From Mycoplasma sp. CAG:611 (GTDB lineage Bacteria; Bacillota_I; Bacilli_A; RF39; UBA660): a DNA stretch of 24,971 nucleotides. Both the position numbers and the translations under genes were made by a program. The first letter of the stretch is position 1, and each line of letters opens with the position of its first letter. The notes under the pieces were generated by a model. The model was not told the origin of the DNA. It did no database searches and saw nothing but the letters and a program-made list of their open reading frames with translations. This document shows, one piece after another, positions 17,031-24,380 of the stretch. The stretch is from NCBI GenBank assembly GCA_000434175.1, contig HF999801.1:3496-28466 (forward strand), in the 5' to 3' direction.

Positions 17031-17078
17031 ATAAAAATTGAAACTTTTTTTAAAAAAATTTAGGTGAAATTAAAAAAT
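17031..17078 (+). repeat. 48-bp direct repeat, copy 2
   Basis: Partner of 16783-16830, 248 bp downstream in the same orientation. It lies between the orphan hairpin and the start of DUF1016 paralogue B, so it may belong to the upstream region that travels with that gene. Confidence 0.8.
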
Positions 17079-17146
17079 GCCCGTATAACATATATAGAGG
17101 GTAAAAAATATCTTCTAAAAATATTTTAAGAAAAGAGGAAGTTTAT

Positions 17147-18106
17147 ATGGAAAAAGATTATAAAAAAGAATTAATAAAATTAGTAGAAAAAACAGAAGTT
17201 AATAAAGGATATCATGATTATTTTAAGAATAAAGATTTAGTAAATAATTATTTTGAAATAGGAAAGTTACTTATCGAAGCACAAGGAGGGGAAGAACATG
17301 ATACTTATGGTAATAAGCTTATAAAAACTTGGAGTGTAGAATTAACAGAAAAGTTTGGTAAAGGTTATGATGCCAGCAATTTTCTTTTTGGGAAAGGTTA
17401 TGATTATACAAATTTATGTAGATTTAGACAATTTTATTTATGTTTTAAGAATATTGGGCCAGTGGCCCAATATTTGACATGGACTAATATTTGTCTTCTT
17501 TTACCAATAAAAGATATTAATAAAAGAAATTATTATATTAATATGTGTATAAAGAAAAACTTATCTAAAAGAGAGTTACAAAAAGAAATAAAAAATAATT
17601 CATTTGAAAGATTAAGTTTAGCGGATAAAGAAAATATAAAGTTAATTAGTGATAAAAATGAAGTATTAACAATAAAAGATACATTAAAAGATCCAGTGTT
17701 AATAACAATAAATGAAGATTTAGATAATGTAAGTGAAGAGAAATTAGCTAAGATAATAAGAAAAGAATTAGAGATATTTTTACTTGAATTAGGACATGGT
17801 TATGCTTATATAGGAAAAGAAGTAAGAATGGGAGAATCATATTGTGATTTATTGTTCTTTAATTATGAATTTAATTGTTTTGTCGTAATAGAATTAAAAA
17901 CAAGAAAGATAAAGAAAGAAGATATAGGACAATTAGAATATTATATAAATTACGTTGATGAAAATATGAAGAAAGAAAGTTTTAACCCTACAATTGGGGT
18001 ACTTGTAGCAAAAGAGGGGAACTATTTAGTAATGAGGTATTGTACTAATAAGAATATATATAAAACAACATATAAAATAATTAATGAAAAAAAGTTATTA
18101 GTTTAG
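17147..18106 (+). CDS. DUF1016/PD-(D/E)XK nuclease (YhcG-type), complete, paralogue B
   Basis: A 319-aa predicted nuclease of the DUF1016 family. The N-terminal DUF1016_N domain spans about 15-155 (YFEIGKLLIEAQ, then LTEKFGKGYD, LTWTN, REL-x-KEI). The C-terminal PD-(D/E)XK domain has Asp234 (YCDLLFF), Glu249 and Lys251 (IELKTR) and Gln262. All expected active-site residues are present, so it looks functional. AGAGGA (17134-17139) precedes the ATG. Oddities: an 11-residue near-tandem duplication (FGKGYDASNFL then FGKGYDYTNLC, residues 70-91) not present in paralogue A, and a perfect dyad within the coding sequence at 17450-17474. The catalytic half is almost identical to paralogue A, 17 kb away. 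Family members often lie near restriction or mobile loci, but no such partner is visible here. Its target is unknown. Confidence 0.9.
   Translation: MEKDYKKELIKLVEKTEVNKGYHDYFKNKDLVNNYFEIGKLLIEAQGGEEHDTYGNKLIKTWSVELTEKFGKGYDASNFLFGKGYDYTNLCRFRQFYLCFKNIGPVAQYLTWTNICLLLPIKDINKRNYYINMCIKKNLSKRELQKEIKNNSFERLSLADKENIKLISDKNEVLTIKDTLKDPVLITINEDLDNVSEEKLAKIIRKELEIFLLELGHGYAYIGKEVRMGESYCDLLFFNYEFNCFVVIELKTRKIKKEDIGQLEYYINYVDENMKKESFNPTIGVLVAKEGNYLVMRYCTNKNIYKTTYKIINEKKLLV
17354..17419 (+). repeat. 33-nt imperfect tandem duplication inside DUF1016 paralogue B
   Basis: Two consecutive 33-nt units (17354-17386 and 17387-17419) encode FGKGYDASNFL and FGKGYDYTNLC. The first 18 nt differ at one position; overall 24 of 33 match. 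Paralogue A shows a single unit where visible (YGKGYSCSNLK). The insert keeps the reading frame. Confidence 0.75.
17450..17474. repeat. Perfect intragenic dyad in DUF1016 paralogue B
   Basis: AATATTGGGCCA (17450-17461) and TGGCCCAATATT (17463-17474) are exact reverse complements around a single G at 17462. That G is the first base of the GTG codon for Val106. Its GGGCC core stands out in an otherwise very AT-rich gene. The paralogue carries a different dyad centred on the same aligned codon. Confidence 0.9.
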
Positions 18107-18177
18107 AAAATTTTGCAATTTTATTAAATCCTGAAGATGAAAGATTAAAAACAAGAAAAATAAAGAAAGAAGTGTAA
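18106..18177 (+). pseudogene. Degenerate gene tail after DUF1016 paralogue B
   Basis: A short frame that overlaps the end of paralogue B reads ENFAILLNPEDERLKTRKIK and stops at 18175-18177. Within it, 29 nt (18144-18172) match the ELKTRKIKKE-coding stretch of paralogue B (17893-17921) at 28 of 29 positions. It looks like a fragment left by recombination between DUF1016-type copies, or the tail of an unrelated lost gene. Confidence 0.5.
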
Positions 18178-18192
18178 GTTAGCACTTCTTTC
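18165..18192 (-). terminator. Terminator of the radical SAM gene
   Basis: GAAAGAAGTG (18165-18174) and CACTTCTTTC (18183-18192) form a perfect 10-bp stem with an 8-nt loop. Read on the minus strand it is followed by TTTATTTTTC. The minus-strand stop codon is in the loop. The outer arm uses the degenerate DUF1016 tail. Confidence 0.7.
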
Positions 18193-19093
18193 CTTGGTAT
18201 GTATTTCTTTTTACTAATTCTTTATCTATTTCGTTTAAAACACAAAACTTTTTTTGTAACCAAAAAGGTTCGATTAAATCTTCTTCATGAGGATCACCAG
18301 TTATTCTATTTATAACGATATCTTCGTTTAAATATTCAAGTTCATCACATACAATATCAACATATTCTTTTCTTGTTAAGACATGGAATTTTTCCTTTTT
18401 ATATAGTTTTTCTAAAGGGGTATCTTTTAAAATATGTAACATATGAATTTTAATACCATCTATTTTTAAATTATTTAAATATTTTACAGTATTAATCATA
18501 TCTTCTTTTGTTTCATAAGGTAAACCATTTATTATATGAACAACAACTTTAATATTATTATCTTTTAAAATTTTATACATATCTTCAAATTCTTTTAAAG
18601 TATGTGCTCTATTAATAAGTTTACTTGTTTCATCTTTTATTGTTTGAAGACCAAGTTCAATTACTAAATCAGTTTTTTTATTTAATTCTTTTAAATATTC
18701 TAACATATCATCTTTTATACAGTCACATCTTGTAGCTATATTAATTCCACATACATTATCATAACTTAAAACTTCATTTACTTTTTCTTTTAAGAAATTA
18801 ACAGAACAATATGTATTAGAATTAGCTTGAAAATAAGCAATATATTTAGCATCAGGCCATTTTTTATGAAGAAGTGTTTTAACTTTAATAAATTGTTCTT
18901 TTAAACTTAAGTTTTTATCTTCACCACTGCCATTTTTACAATAAATACATCCTCCATAACTTTTTGTACCATCAATATTAGGACATGTAAGATTTAAGTT
19001 TAAACTAACTTTAAATACTTTTTTACCATATCTTTGTTTATAATAATAATCTAAGGTATAATATCTTTTATTTGTGTTTGAATTTTTAAACAT
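18179..19093 (-). CDS. Radical SAM protein, YtqA/YhcC family
   Basis: A 304-aa radical SAM protein of the TIGR01212 (YhcC/YtqA) type. The iron-sulfur cluster Cys are at 37, 49 and 52 in the family-specific spacing C-x11-C-x2-C (CPNIDGTKSYGGCIYC), preceded by VSLNLNLT. Further matches are the YFQANSNTYC segment, ATRCDCI, VIELGLQTI, and a C-terminal ITGDPHEEDLIEPFW. The family has no firmly established substrate. The ATG at 19093 has GGTGAT 6 nt upstream. It is transcribed away from the leuS operon from a promoter that faces it across a shared inverted repeat. Confidence 0.92.
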   Translation of the reverse strand: MFKNSNTNKRYYTLDYYYKQRYGKKVFKVSLNLNLTCPNIDGTKSYGGCIYCKNGSGEDKNLSLKEQFIKVKTLLHKKWPDAKYIAYFQANSNTYCSVNFLKEKVNEVLSYDNVCGINIATRCDCIKDDMLEYLKELNKKTDLVIELGLQTIKDETSKLINRAHTLKEFEDMYKILKDNNIKVVVHIINGLPYETKEDMINTVKYLNNLKIDGIKIHMLHILKDTPLEKLYKKEKFHVLTRKEYVDIVCDELEYLNEDIVINRITGDPHEEDLIEPFWLQKKFCVLNEIDKELVKRNTYQGKKC

Positions 19094-19109
19094 AATATCA
19101 CCAATAAAT

Positions 19110-19138
19110 ATTATAAAATAAACAATTTATTACTTCAA
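19110..19138 (-). promoter_or_regulatory. Promoter for the radical SAM gene
   Basis: Minus strand: TTGAAG (19138-19133), 17-nt spacer, TATAAT (19115-19110). Start of transcription would be about 10 nt before the GGTGAT ribosome site. The -35 box touches the left arm of the inverted repeat at 19137-19177. Confidence 0.7.
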
Positions 19139-19177
19139 GTAAAATTATTTTTTAACATCCCTTGAATAATTTTACTT
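19137..19177. repeat. Inverted repeat between divergent promoters
   Basis: AAGTAAAATTATT (19137-19149) and AATAATTTTACTT (19165-19177) are a perfect 13-bp inverted repeat; a second dyad TTCAAG (19134-19139)/CTTGAA (19161-19166) covers both -35 boxes. A T run follows the right arm (19176-19182). It could be a shared operator for both directions. It resembles a terminator for plus-strand transcripts, but no gene lies upstream on that strand within 1 kb. Confidence 0.7.
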
Positions 19178-19190
19178 TTTTTATTATAAT
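19162..19190 (+). promoter_or_regulatory. Promoter for the small membrane protein-leuS operon
   Basis: TTGAAT (19162-19167), 17-nt spacer, TATAAT (19185-19190). Its spacer contains the right arm of the inverted repeat. The leader is short (about 15 nt), so there is no room for a T-box riboswitch before leuS. Confidence 0.7.
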
Positions 19191-19214
19191 AAACCTTATA
19201 AAGAAGGTGTATTT

Positions 19215-19577
19215 ATGGAATATGTGATTCAATTTATATTATTTTTTATTATAATTTTTTTGTATTATTATTTTATTGCTACGAAAAGATTTAAAGCAAA
19301 ATATAGTGATAAAGAAAAAGTTAATTTACCAGAAGTAAAACTTTTAGTAAGAATGGCTAATTTAGATATGAAAAAAGTTAATTATAAAAAGTTATTAAAG
19401 CAGATTACTTTTATGTTTTCTATAGTACTTCCTATAACAGTTTTAACAACATTTTTTGTTAAAAGTATCTTTTTAAAAATATTGGTAGGATTTGTCCTTC
19501 TTATTGGATTAACATATTTTGGTTTTTATATTATTAGAGTTTATTATAAGAAAAGAGGAATGGTTAAAGATGTATAA
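19215..19577 (+). CDS. Small membrane protein of unknown function
   Basis: A 120-aa protein with three predicted membrane segments: residues 3-22 ([20 protein letters not shown]), about 65-84 ([18 protein letters not shown]), and about 87-108 ([20 protein letters not shown]). A basic loop lies between the first two and includes [20 protein letters not shown]. The segment ends in a basic tail ([11 protein letters not shown]). I do not recognise the family. AAGAAGGTG (19201-19209) precedes the ATG. Its last 8 nt overlap the leuS start, so the two are co-translated. The conserved-looking loop suggests a real domain rather than noise. Confidence 0.8.
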   Translation: MEYVIQFILFFIIIFLYYYFIATKRFKAKYSDKEKVNLPEVKLLVRMANLDMKKVNYKKLLKQITFMFSIVLPITVLTTFFVKSIFLKILVGFVLLIGLTYFGFYIIRVYYKKRGMVKDV

Positions 19578-21972
19578 TTTTAAAAAAATAGAAAAGAAAT
19601 GGCAAGATATTTGGGAAAATGAAAAAGCTTTTGTTTGTGAAAATAATAGTGATAAACCTAAATATTATTATTTAATAGAGTTTCCATATCCAAGTGGGGC
19701 TGGACTTCATGTAGGACATGTAAGAAGTCAAACTGCGCTTGATTCAATGGCAAGAAAAAAAAGAATGCAAGGGTTTAATGTTTTATATCCAATTGGTTGG
19801 GACTCTTTTGGACTTCCAACAGAACAATATGCAATAAGAAATCATATTCATCCTAAAATTGCAACAAAACAAAATATTGAAACATTTAAACGTCAAATAA
19901 AAGCACTTGGAATATCTTTTGATTGGAGTAGGGAGTTTTCAACAACAGATGAAGATTATTATAAATGGACACAATGGCAGTTTTTAAAATTCTTTGAAAA
20001 AGGTATGGCTTATAAAGCAGAAAAAGAAATAAATTGGTGCCCTAATTGTAAGATTGGTTTATCTAATGAAGAAAGTGAAGGAAATGTTTGTGAAAGATGT
20101 GGGGGAAAAGTAGAAAAGAAACTTAAATCTCAATGGATGTTAAAGATGAGTTTATATGCTGATAAATTACTTGATGGTCTTTCTATGACTGACTTTGTTG
20201 ATAGAGTTAAAACAGCTCAGATAAACTGGATAGGAAAAAGTGAAGGAGCAGAAGTTTTATTTAAACTTAAGGAAGTTGATGATACTTTAAAGGTATTTAC
20301 AACACGCCCTGATACTTTATTTGGTGTAACATTTATGGTTGTTTCACCAGAACATGAAATGTTAAATAAGTATAAAGATTTAATTAAAAATATTGAAGAA
20401 GTTAAAGCGTATCAAGAAGAAGCAAAGAAGAAAACTGAAATTGAAAGAACAGATTTAACTAAAGAAAAAACAGGAGTTAAATTAGATGGTTTAACTGCGA
20501 TTAATCCTGTTAATAATGAGGAAATTGAAATCTGGATTAGTGATTATGTTTTAACTAATTATGGAACTGGTGCGATTATGGCTGTTCCAGCTCATGATGA
20601 AAGAGATTATGCTTTTGCTAAAAAGTTTAATATAAAAATTGTAGAAGTAATAAAAGGTGGAGATATAACAAAAGAAGCTTATACTTTAGATGGTGAAATG
20701 GTTAATTCAGGTTTCTTAAATGGTCTTACTGATAAAAAAACTTCAATTTCAAAGATGATAGATTATCTTGAAGAAACGGGTATTGGAAAAAGAAAAGTTA
20801 ATTATCGTTTACAAGACTGGGTGTTTTCTCGTCAAAGATTCTGGGGAGAACCTATCCCAATGATTAATTGTCCTAAATGTGGATGGGTAGGTGTTAAAGA
20901 AGAAGACTTACCAGTAACACTTCCTGATGTTACTTCTTATGAACCAACAGATGATGGGGAAAGTCCACTTTCTAGGATAGATAGTTTTGTTAATACAACT
21001 TGTCCAAAATGTGGTGGCGCTGCTAAAAGGGAAACAGATACAATGCCAAACTGGGCTGGATCTTCTTGGTATTGGTTAAGGTATATGGATCCTAAAAATG
21101 ACAAAGCTTTTGCTTCTTATGATGTAATGAAATATTGGGGTATGGTTGATTATTATAATGGTGGTATGGAACATGCAACAAGGCACCTTTTATATGCGAG
21201 ATTCTGGAATAGATTTTTATATGATGAAGGACTTGTTCCTTCGATGGAACCATTCAAAAAAAGAGTGGCTCATGGAATGATTCTAGGTAATAATGGCGAA
21301 AAAATGAGCAAAAGTAGAGGTAATGTTGTTAATCCTGATGTTATGGTAGATTCATATGGTGCTGATAGTTTAAGATGTTATGAATTATTTATCGGAGATT
21401 ATGAAAAAGAAGCAGTATGGAATGAATCAGGTTTAAAAGGATGTAAAAGATTTTTAGATAGAGTATATCGTATGAAAGATAATTTAATAGATAGTTTTTC
21501 ATATACTGAAAGTCTTGAAATTTTAATTAATAAAACAATAAAAAAAGTAACTGATGATATAGATAATATAAAATATAATACAGCAGTTAGTTCACTTATG
21601 ATTTTATTAAATGAATTTGAAAAAGTAGGTAAAATTACTAAAAAAGATTTTCGTACATTTTTAATGTTATTAAATCCAATATGTCCTCATATAACTGAAG
21701 AATTAAATGAAATTTGTAATCTTGGAGAAAAAATATATAAATCAAGTTGGCCTACTTACGATGAAAGTAAATTAGATGAAGATGAAATAACTATTGCAGT
21801 ACAAGTAAATGGTAAATTAAGAAGTACAATAAATGTATTAAAAGATATAGATGAAGAATCTTTAAAAGAAAAAGCTTTAAACGAAGAAAATGTAAAAAAA
21901 CATATACTTGATAAGGAAATTGTAAAAGTTATTGTAATAAAAGGAAAAGTGGTAAATATTGTTGTTAAATAG
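19570..21972 (+). CDS. leuS: Leucyl-tRNA synthetase
   Basis: LeuS charges tRNA-Leu. The 800-aa class I synthetase has the HIGH-type motif HVGH at residues 47-50 ([13 protein letters not shown]), a zinc-type knuckle (CPNCKIG ... CERCGG), and the CP1 editing domain with TTRPDTLFG and the [16 protein letters not shown] pocket. A second Cys set (CPKCGW ... CPKCGG) and KMSKS at 578-582 follow. The C-terminal anticodon and leucine-specific domains end normally. The ATG at 19570 is chosen because it gives the standard [12 protein letters not shown] start and AAGAGGAA (19553-19560) precedes it; an upstream in-frame start at 19519 would add unrelated residues encoded within the preceding gene. It overlaps that gene by 8 nt. 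A terminator follows. Confidence 0.97.
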   Translation: MYNFKKIEKKWQDIWENEKAFVCENNSDKPKYYYLIEFPYPSGAGLHVGHVRSQTALDSMARKKRMQGFNVLYPIGWDSFGLPTEQYAIRNHIHPKIATKQNIETFKRQIKALGISFDWSREFSTTDEDYYKWTQWQFLKFFEKGMAYKAEKEINWCPNCKIGLSNEESEGNVCERCGGKVEKKLKSQWMLKMSLYADKLLDGLSMTDFVDRVKTAQINWIGKSEGAEVLFKLKEVDDTLKVFTTRPDTLFGVTFMVVSPEHEMLNKYKDLIKNIEEVKAYQEEAKKKTEIERTDLTKEKTGVKLDGLTAINPVNNEEIEIWISDYVLTNYGTGAIMAVPAHDERDYAFAKKFNIKIVEVIKGGDITKEAYTLDGEMVNSGFLNGLTDKKTSISKMIDYLEETGIGKRKVNYRLQDWVFSRQRFWGEPIPMINCPKCGWVGVKEEDLPVTLPDVTSYEPTDDGESPLSRIDSFVNTTCPKCGGAAKRETDTMPNWAGSSWYWLRYMDPKNDKAFASYDVMKYWGMVDYYNGGMEHATRHLLYARFWNRFLYDEGLVPSMEPFKKRVAHGMILGNNGEKMSKSRGNVVNPDVMVDSYGADSLRCYELFIGDYEKEAVWNESGLKGCKRFLDRVYRMKDNLIDSFSYTESLEILINKTIKKVTDDIDNIKYNTAVSSLMILLNEFEKVGKITKKDFRTFLMLLNPICPHITEELNEICNLGEKIYKSSWPTYDESKLDEDEITIAVQVNGKLRSTINVLKDIDEESLKEKALNEENVKKHILDKEIVKVIVIKGKVVNIVVK

Positions 21973-21990
21973 TATTTACTATTTTTTTTT
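21952..21990 (+). terminator. Terminator after leuS
   Basis: AAATAG (21967-21972) can pair with CTATTT (21979-21984), or GTAAATA (21952-21958) with TATTTAC (21973-21979); both are followed by an unbroken T run to 21990. The leuS stop TAG is within the shorter stem. Confidence 0.7.
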
Positions 21991-22003
21991 ATAATGTTAT
22001 AAT
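21975..22003 (+). promoter_or_regulatory. Candidate promoter for the adhesin-sortase operon
   Basis: TTTACT (21975-21980), 17-nt spacer, TATAAT (21998-22003). A second TATAAT is at 21990-21995. The -35 overlaps the leuS terminator. The leader would be about 20 nt. Confidence 0.55.
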
Positions 22004-22031
22004 TTAATTATGATATAGGATGGTGAAACTT

Positions 22032-24380
22032 ATGAAGAAAATATTTTCATATATATTTATATTTATTTTTGTGTTTTTAACATGTTATTTTAATGTATCT
22101 GCAATATCATTAAGAAATTATGGTGGTATTAAAGGGTATGAATATAATGGAACAAATAGTTATAATTGTCATGGTTACGCTACAGGTGTAATACAAATAG
22201 GTGATGAATATGGAAATGATTATTTTTGCAGCCAATGTGGAAAGCAATTTCCAAATCATACATGGGGTGGAAGCAGTACATTTTATGATTATCAAGCTAC
22301 TGGAACATGTTACTATAGTTGTAGTAATCCAAACACAGGAAGTTATGCAACTACCCAACATAATATTTGGGATATAATGGAAAATAATCCAAAAAAAATT
22401 TCATGTAGTCCCTCTAATAGTGAAATATTAAATGCATGTTCTAATGGAACTTTATATTTACTTACTGAATATGGTTATCAAACTTATCAAAAAGTAGTAA
22501 CATTATCTACTGAAACTTATTATCAACCTGTATCTCAAACAATATATGTATCTAAGGTATGTAATAATGGTTTAACTGGTACATTTGAAGTTGAATTAGT
22601 AAAAAATAATACAGTTTATAAAACAGGTAGTATATCTTGTGGAGATAGTGAAAAAGCAATTTTTGGAAGTAGTTTACCAACTGGAACATATTTAATAAGA
22701 GAAAAAGAAGATAGAGAAGATGTTTTATATGATACTGAAGGTGAAATAACTTTAACTTCTGGTGAAAGTAAAATAGCAACATTTACTAATTCATTAAAAA
22801 AAGGTAATATTAAAGTTAATAAAATATGTAAAACAGGTGTATCTGGAACATTTAAAATAGGAATTTATAAAAATAATGTTTTATCTGAGTCTAAAGATGT
22901 TTCATGTGGTGGAAATGTTACTTTTGATTTACCTGTAGGGAACTATACAATTAAAGAAATAAATCCAGATAGTAAATACAATGTAGAATATTCAAGTTCT
23001 TCAGTTACAGTAAAAGCAAATGAAACAAGTGAAGTAACAGTAACAAATTCATTAAAACCTGGTAAAGTAACTGTTACAAAAGAATGTACAGGTTATATAA
23101 CAAATAATCAAAAATTTAAAATAACATTAAATAATGTAACAAAAGAATTTTCATGTAATACATCATATACTTGGGATAATTTAACTCCCGGTGATTATAC
23201 ATTAACAGAAGATGTAACTAATTTAAAAAATAATTTAGTTCAAATAAAAATAGGAAATAATGCTTTTATAACAGGTGATTCTACAAATGTTAAAGTTCTT
23301 CCTAATGAAGAAGTTAAAGCTATTGTCAAAAATACTCTTGAAGCAGGAGGAATAGTATTAACAAAAGTGGATGCTGATACTAAAAAACCTATCGAAGGCG
23401 TTAAGTTTAACTTATATTTTATTAATGGCAATAATGAAGAAGAAGCAAAAGATATTTATGGTAATTTAGTAGGAATTCAAACAACAACAAAAGAAGGAAA
23501 GGCTGCTTTTCAAAATCTTCCATATGGAAAATATAAAATAGTAGAAGTTGAAAATCCTGAAGAAGGTTATGTAATTGCGGAATCTCAAACAGTTATTATT
23601 GATAAAGATAATGCGTATTATAAAAGTAATTTTGAAAATAAAAGAATAAAACTTATTATAAATAAAACTAATATTGATGGTTCAAAAGAACTAGAAAATG
23701 CTAAGTTTAATATTTTAGATAAAAAAACAAAAGAAACATATAAAGAAATTGAAATCACTAAAGATAATAAAACTTTAATTTTAAAACCAGGTGAATATAT
23801 AATAACAGAAGTAGTTGCTCCAACTGGTTATCAAAAATTATTTGATACAATTGAAATTAAGGTAGATAATAAAGGTAAAATAACTTTAAATAGTAAAAAT
23901 GATTATGTAACTTTAGATGATAATGTTTTGACAATTAAAAATGATACAAGAAAAGTGTCTATATCAAAAGCTGATATAACAACAAATAAAGAACTTGAAG
24001 GAGCAGAATTAGTACTTATTAAAAAAACTGGTGAAACAGAAGTTGAAGTTATTAAATGGACTTCAACAAAGACTCCTTATAGAATAGAACTTGAAGCTGG
24101 GACTTATATTTTAAAAGAACTTAAAGTTCCAACAGGATATAAAAATGATCCAATTGTATTAGAGTTTAGTGTTGATGAAAATGGTGTTGTAACAATAATA
24201 AGTGAAATATCTAAGTATTATAAAAGTGTAGATAATGAAATTACAATATATAATGAAAAACCAATTGATGTACCTGATACTGGAAAAACAATGAAAGTAG
24301 TTTTAATTGTAGTAGGAACTTTATTAATAGGTGGAGGAAGTTATTTAACTTTTAAATATGGAAAAAGAAAAGAATGCTAG
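22032..24380 (+). CDS. Sortase-anchored surface adhesin with CnaB-like repeats and a possible thioester domain
   Basis: A 782-aa cell-wall protein. Order: signal peptide 1-24 (cut after NVSA); a Cys-rich head, about 25-155, with Cys46 in SYNCHGY and Gln109 in YATTQHNIW, the C ... TQ-x-x-I-W pattern of thioester adhesin domains; three beta-sandwich repeats each with a Cys pair (VSKVCNNG/ISCGDS, VNKICKTG/VSCGGN, VTKECTGY/FSCNTS); then three CnaB/SpaA-like modules with candidate isopeptide Lys, Glu and Asn (LTKVDADT/VEVEN/FENK, INKTNIDG/TEVVAPTGY/IKND, ISKADITT/KELKVPTGY/IYNEK). It ends with the sorting signal VPDTGK, a membrane helix and a basic tail. The ATG at 22032 is used since GGATGGTG lies just before it; 22020 has no ribosome site. 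The sortase gene overlaps its end. The thioester call is the least certain part. Confidence 0.88.
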   Translation: MKKIFSYIFIFIFVFLTCYFNVSAISLRNYGGIKGYEYNGTNSYNCHGYATGVIQIGDEYGNDYFCSQCGKQFPNHTWGGSSTFYDYQATGTCYYSCSNPNTGSYATTQHNIWDIMENNPKKISCSPSNSEILNACSNGTLYLLTEYGYQTYQKVVTLSTETYYQPVSQTIYVSKVCNNGLTGTFEVELVKNNTVYKTGSISCGDSEKAIFGSSLPTGTYLIREKEDREDVLYDTEGEITLTSGESKIATFTNSLKKGNIKVNKICKTGVSGTFKIGIYKNNVLSESKDVSCGGNVTFDLPVGNYTIKEINPDSKYNVEYSSSSVTVKANETSEVTVTNSLKPGKVTVTKECTGYITNNQKFKITLNNVTKEFSCNTSYTWDNLTPGDYTLTEDVTNLKNNLVQIKIGNNAFITGDSTNVKVLPNEEVKAIVKNTLEAGGIVLTKVDADTKKPIEGVKFNLYFINGNNEEEAKDIYGNLVGIQTTTKEGKAAFQNLPYGKYKIVEVENPEEGYVIAESQTVIIDKDNAYYKSNFENKRIKLIINKTNIDGSKELENAKFNILDKKTKETYKEIEITKDNKTLILKPGEYIITEVVAPTGYQKLFDTIEIKVDNKGKITLNSKNDYVTLDDNVLTIKNDTRKVSISKADITTNKELEGAELVLIKKTGETEVEVIKWTSTKTPYRIELEAGTYILKELKVPTGYKNDPIVLEFSVDENGVVTIISEISKYYKSVDNEITIYNEKPIDVPDTGKTMKVVLIVVGTLLIGGGSYLTFKYGKRKEC

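Larger units (their letters stand above)
16763..17146. other. Non-coding stretch with direct repeats and an orphan hairpin
   Basis: No gene is supported here. The stretch holds two copies of a 48-bp direct repeat (16783-16830 and 17031-17078), a terminator-like hairpin at 16983-17015 with no gene directly upstream, and a possible -35 TTGACT at 16862-16867 with a poorly spaced TATAAG at 16887-16892. It could contain a small RNA of about 100-130 nt ending at the hairpin, or be the scar of a deleted gene copy between the repeats. Confidence 0.5.

Noticed and set aside
17039..17089. ECF-type promoter (TGAAAC and CGTA) before DUF1016 paralogue B
   Set aside because: TGAAAC (17039) and CGTA (17082) are 37 nt apart, far from the 16-17 nt needed.
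19137..19182. T-box or attenuator terminator for leuS
   Set aside because: The hairpin lies upstream of or within the promoter rather than in its leader, and no specifier loop or T-box core sequence is present.
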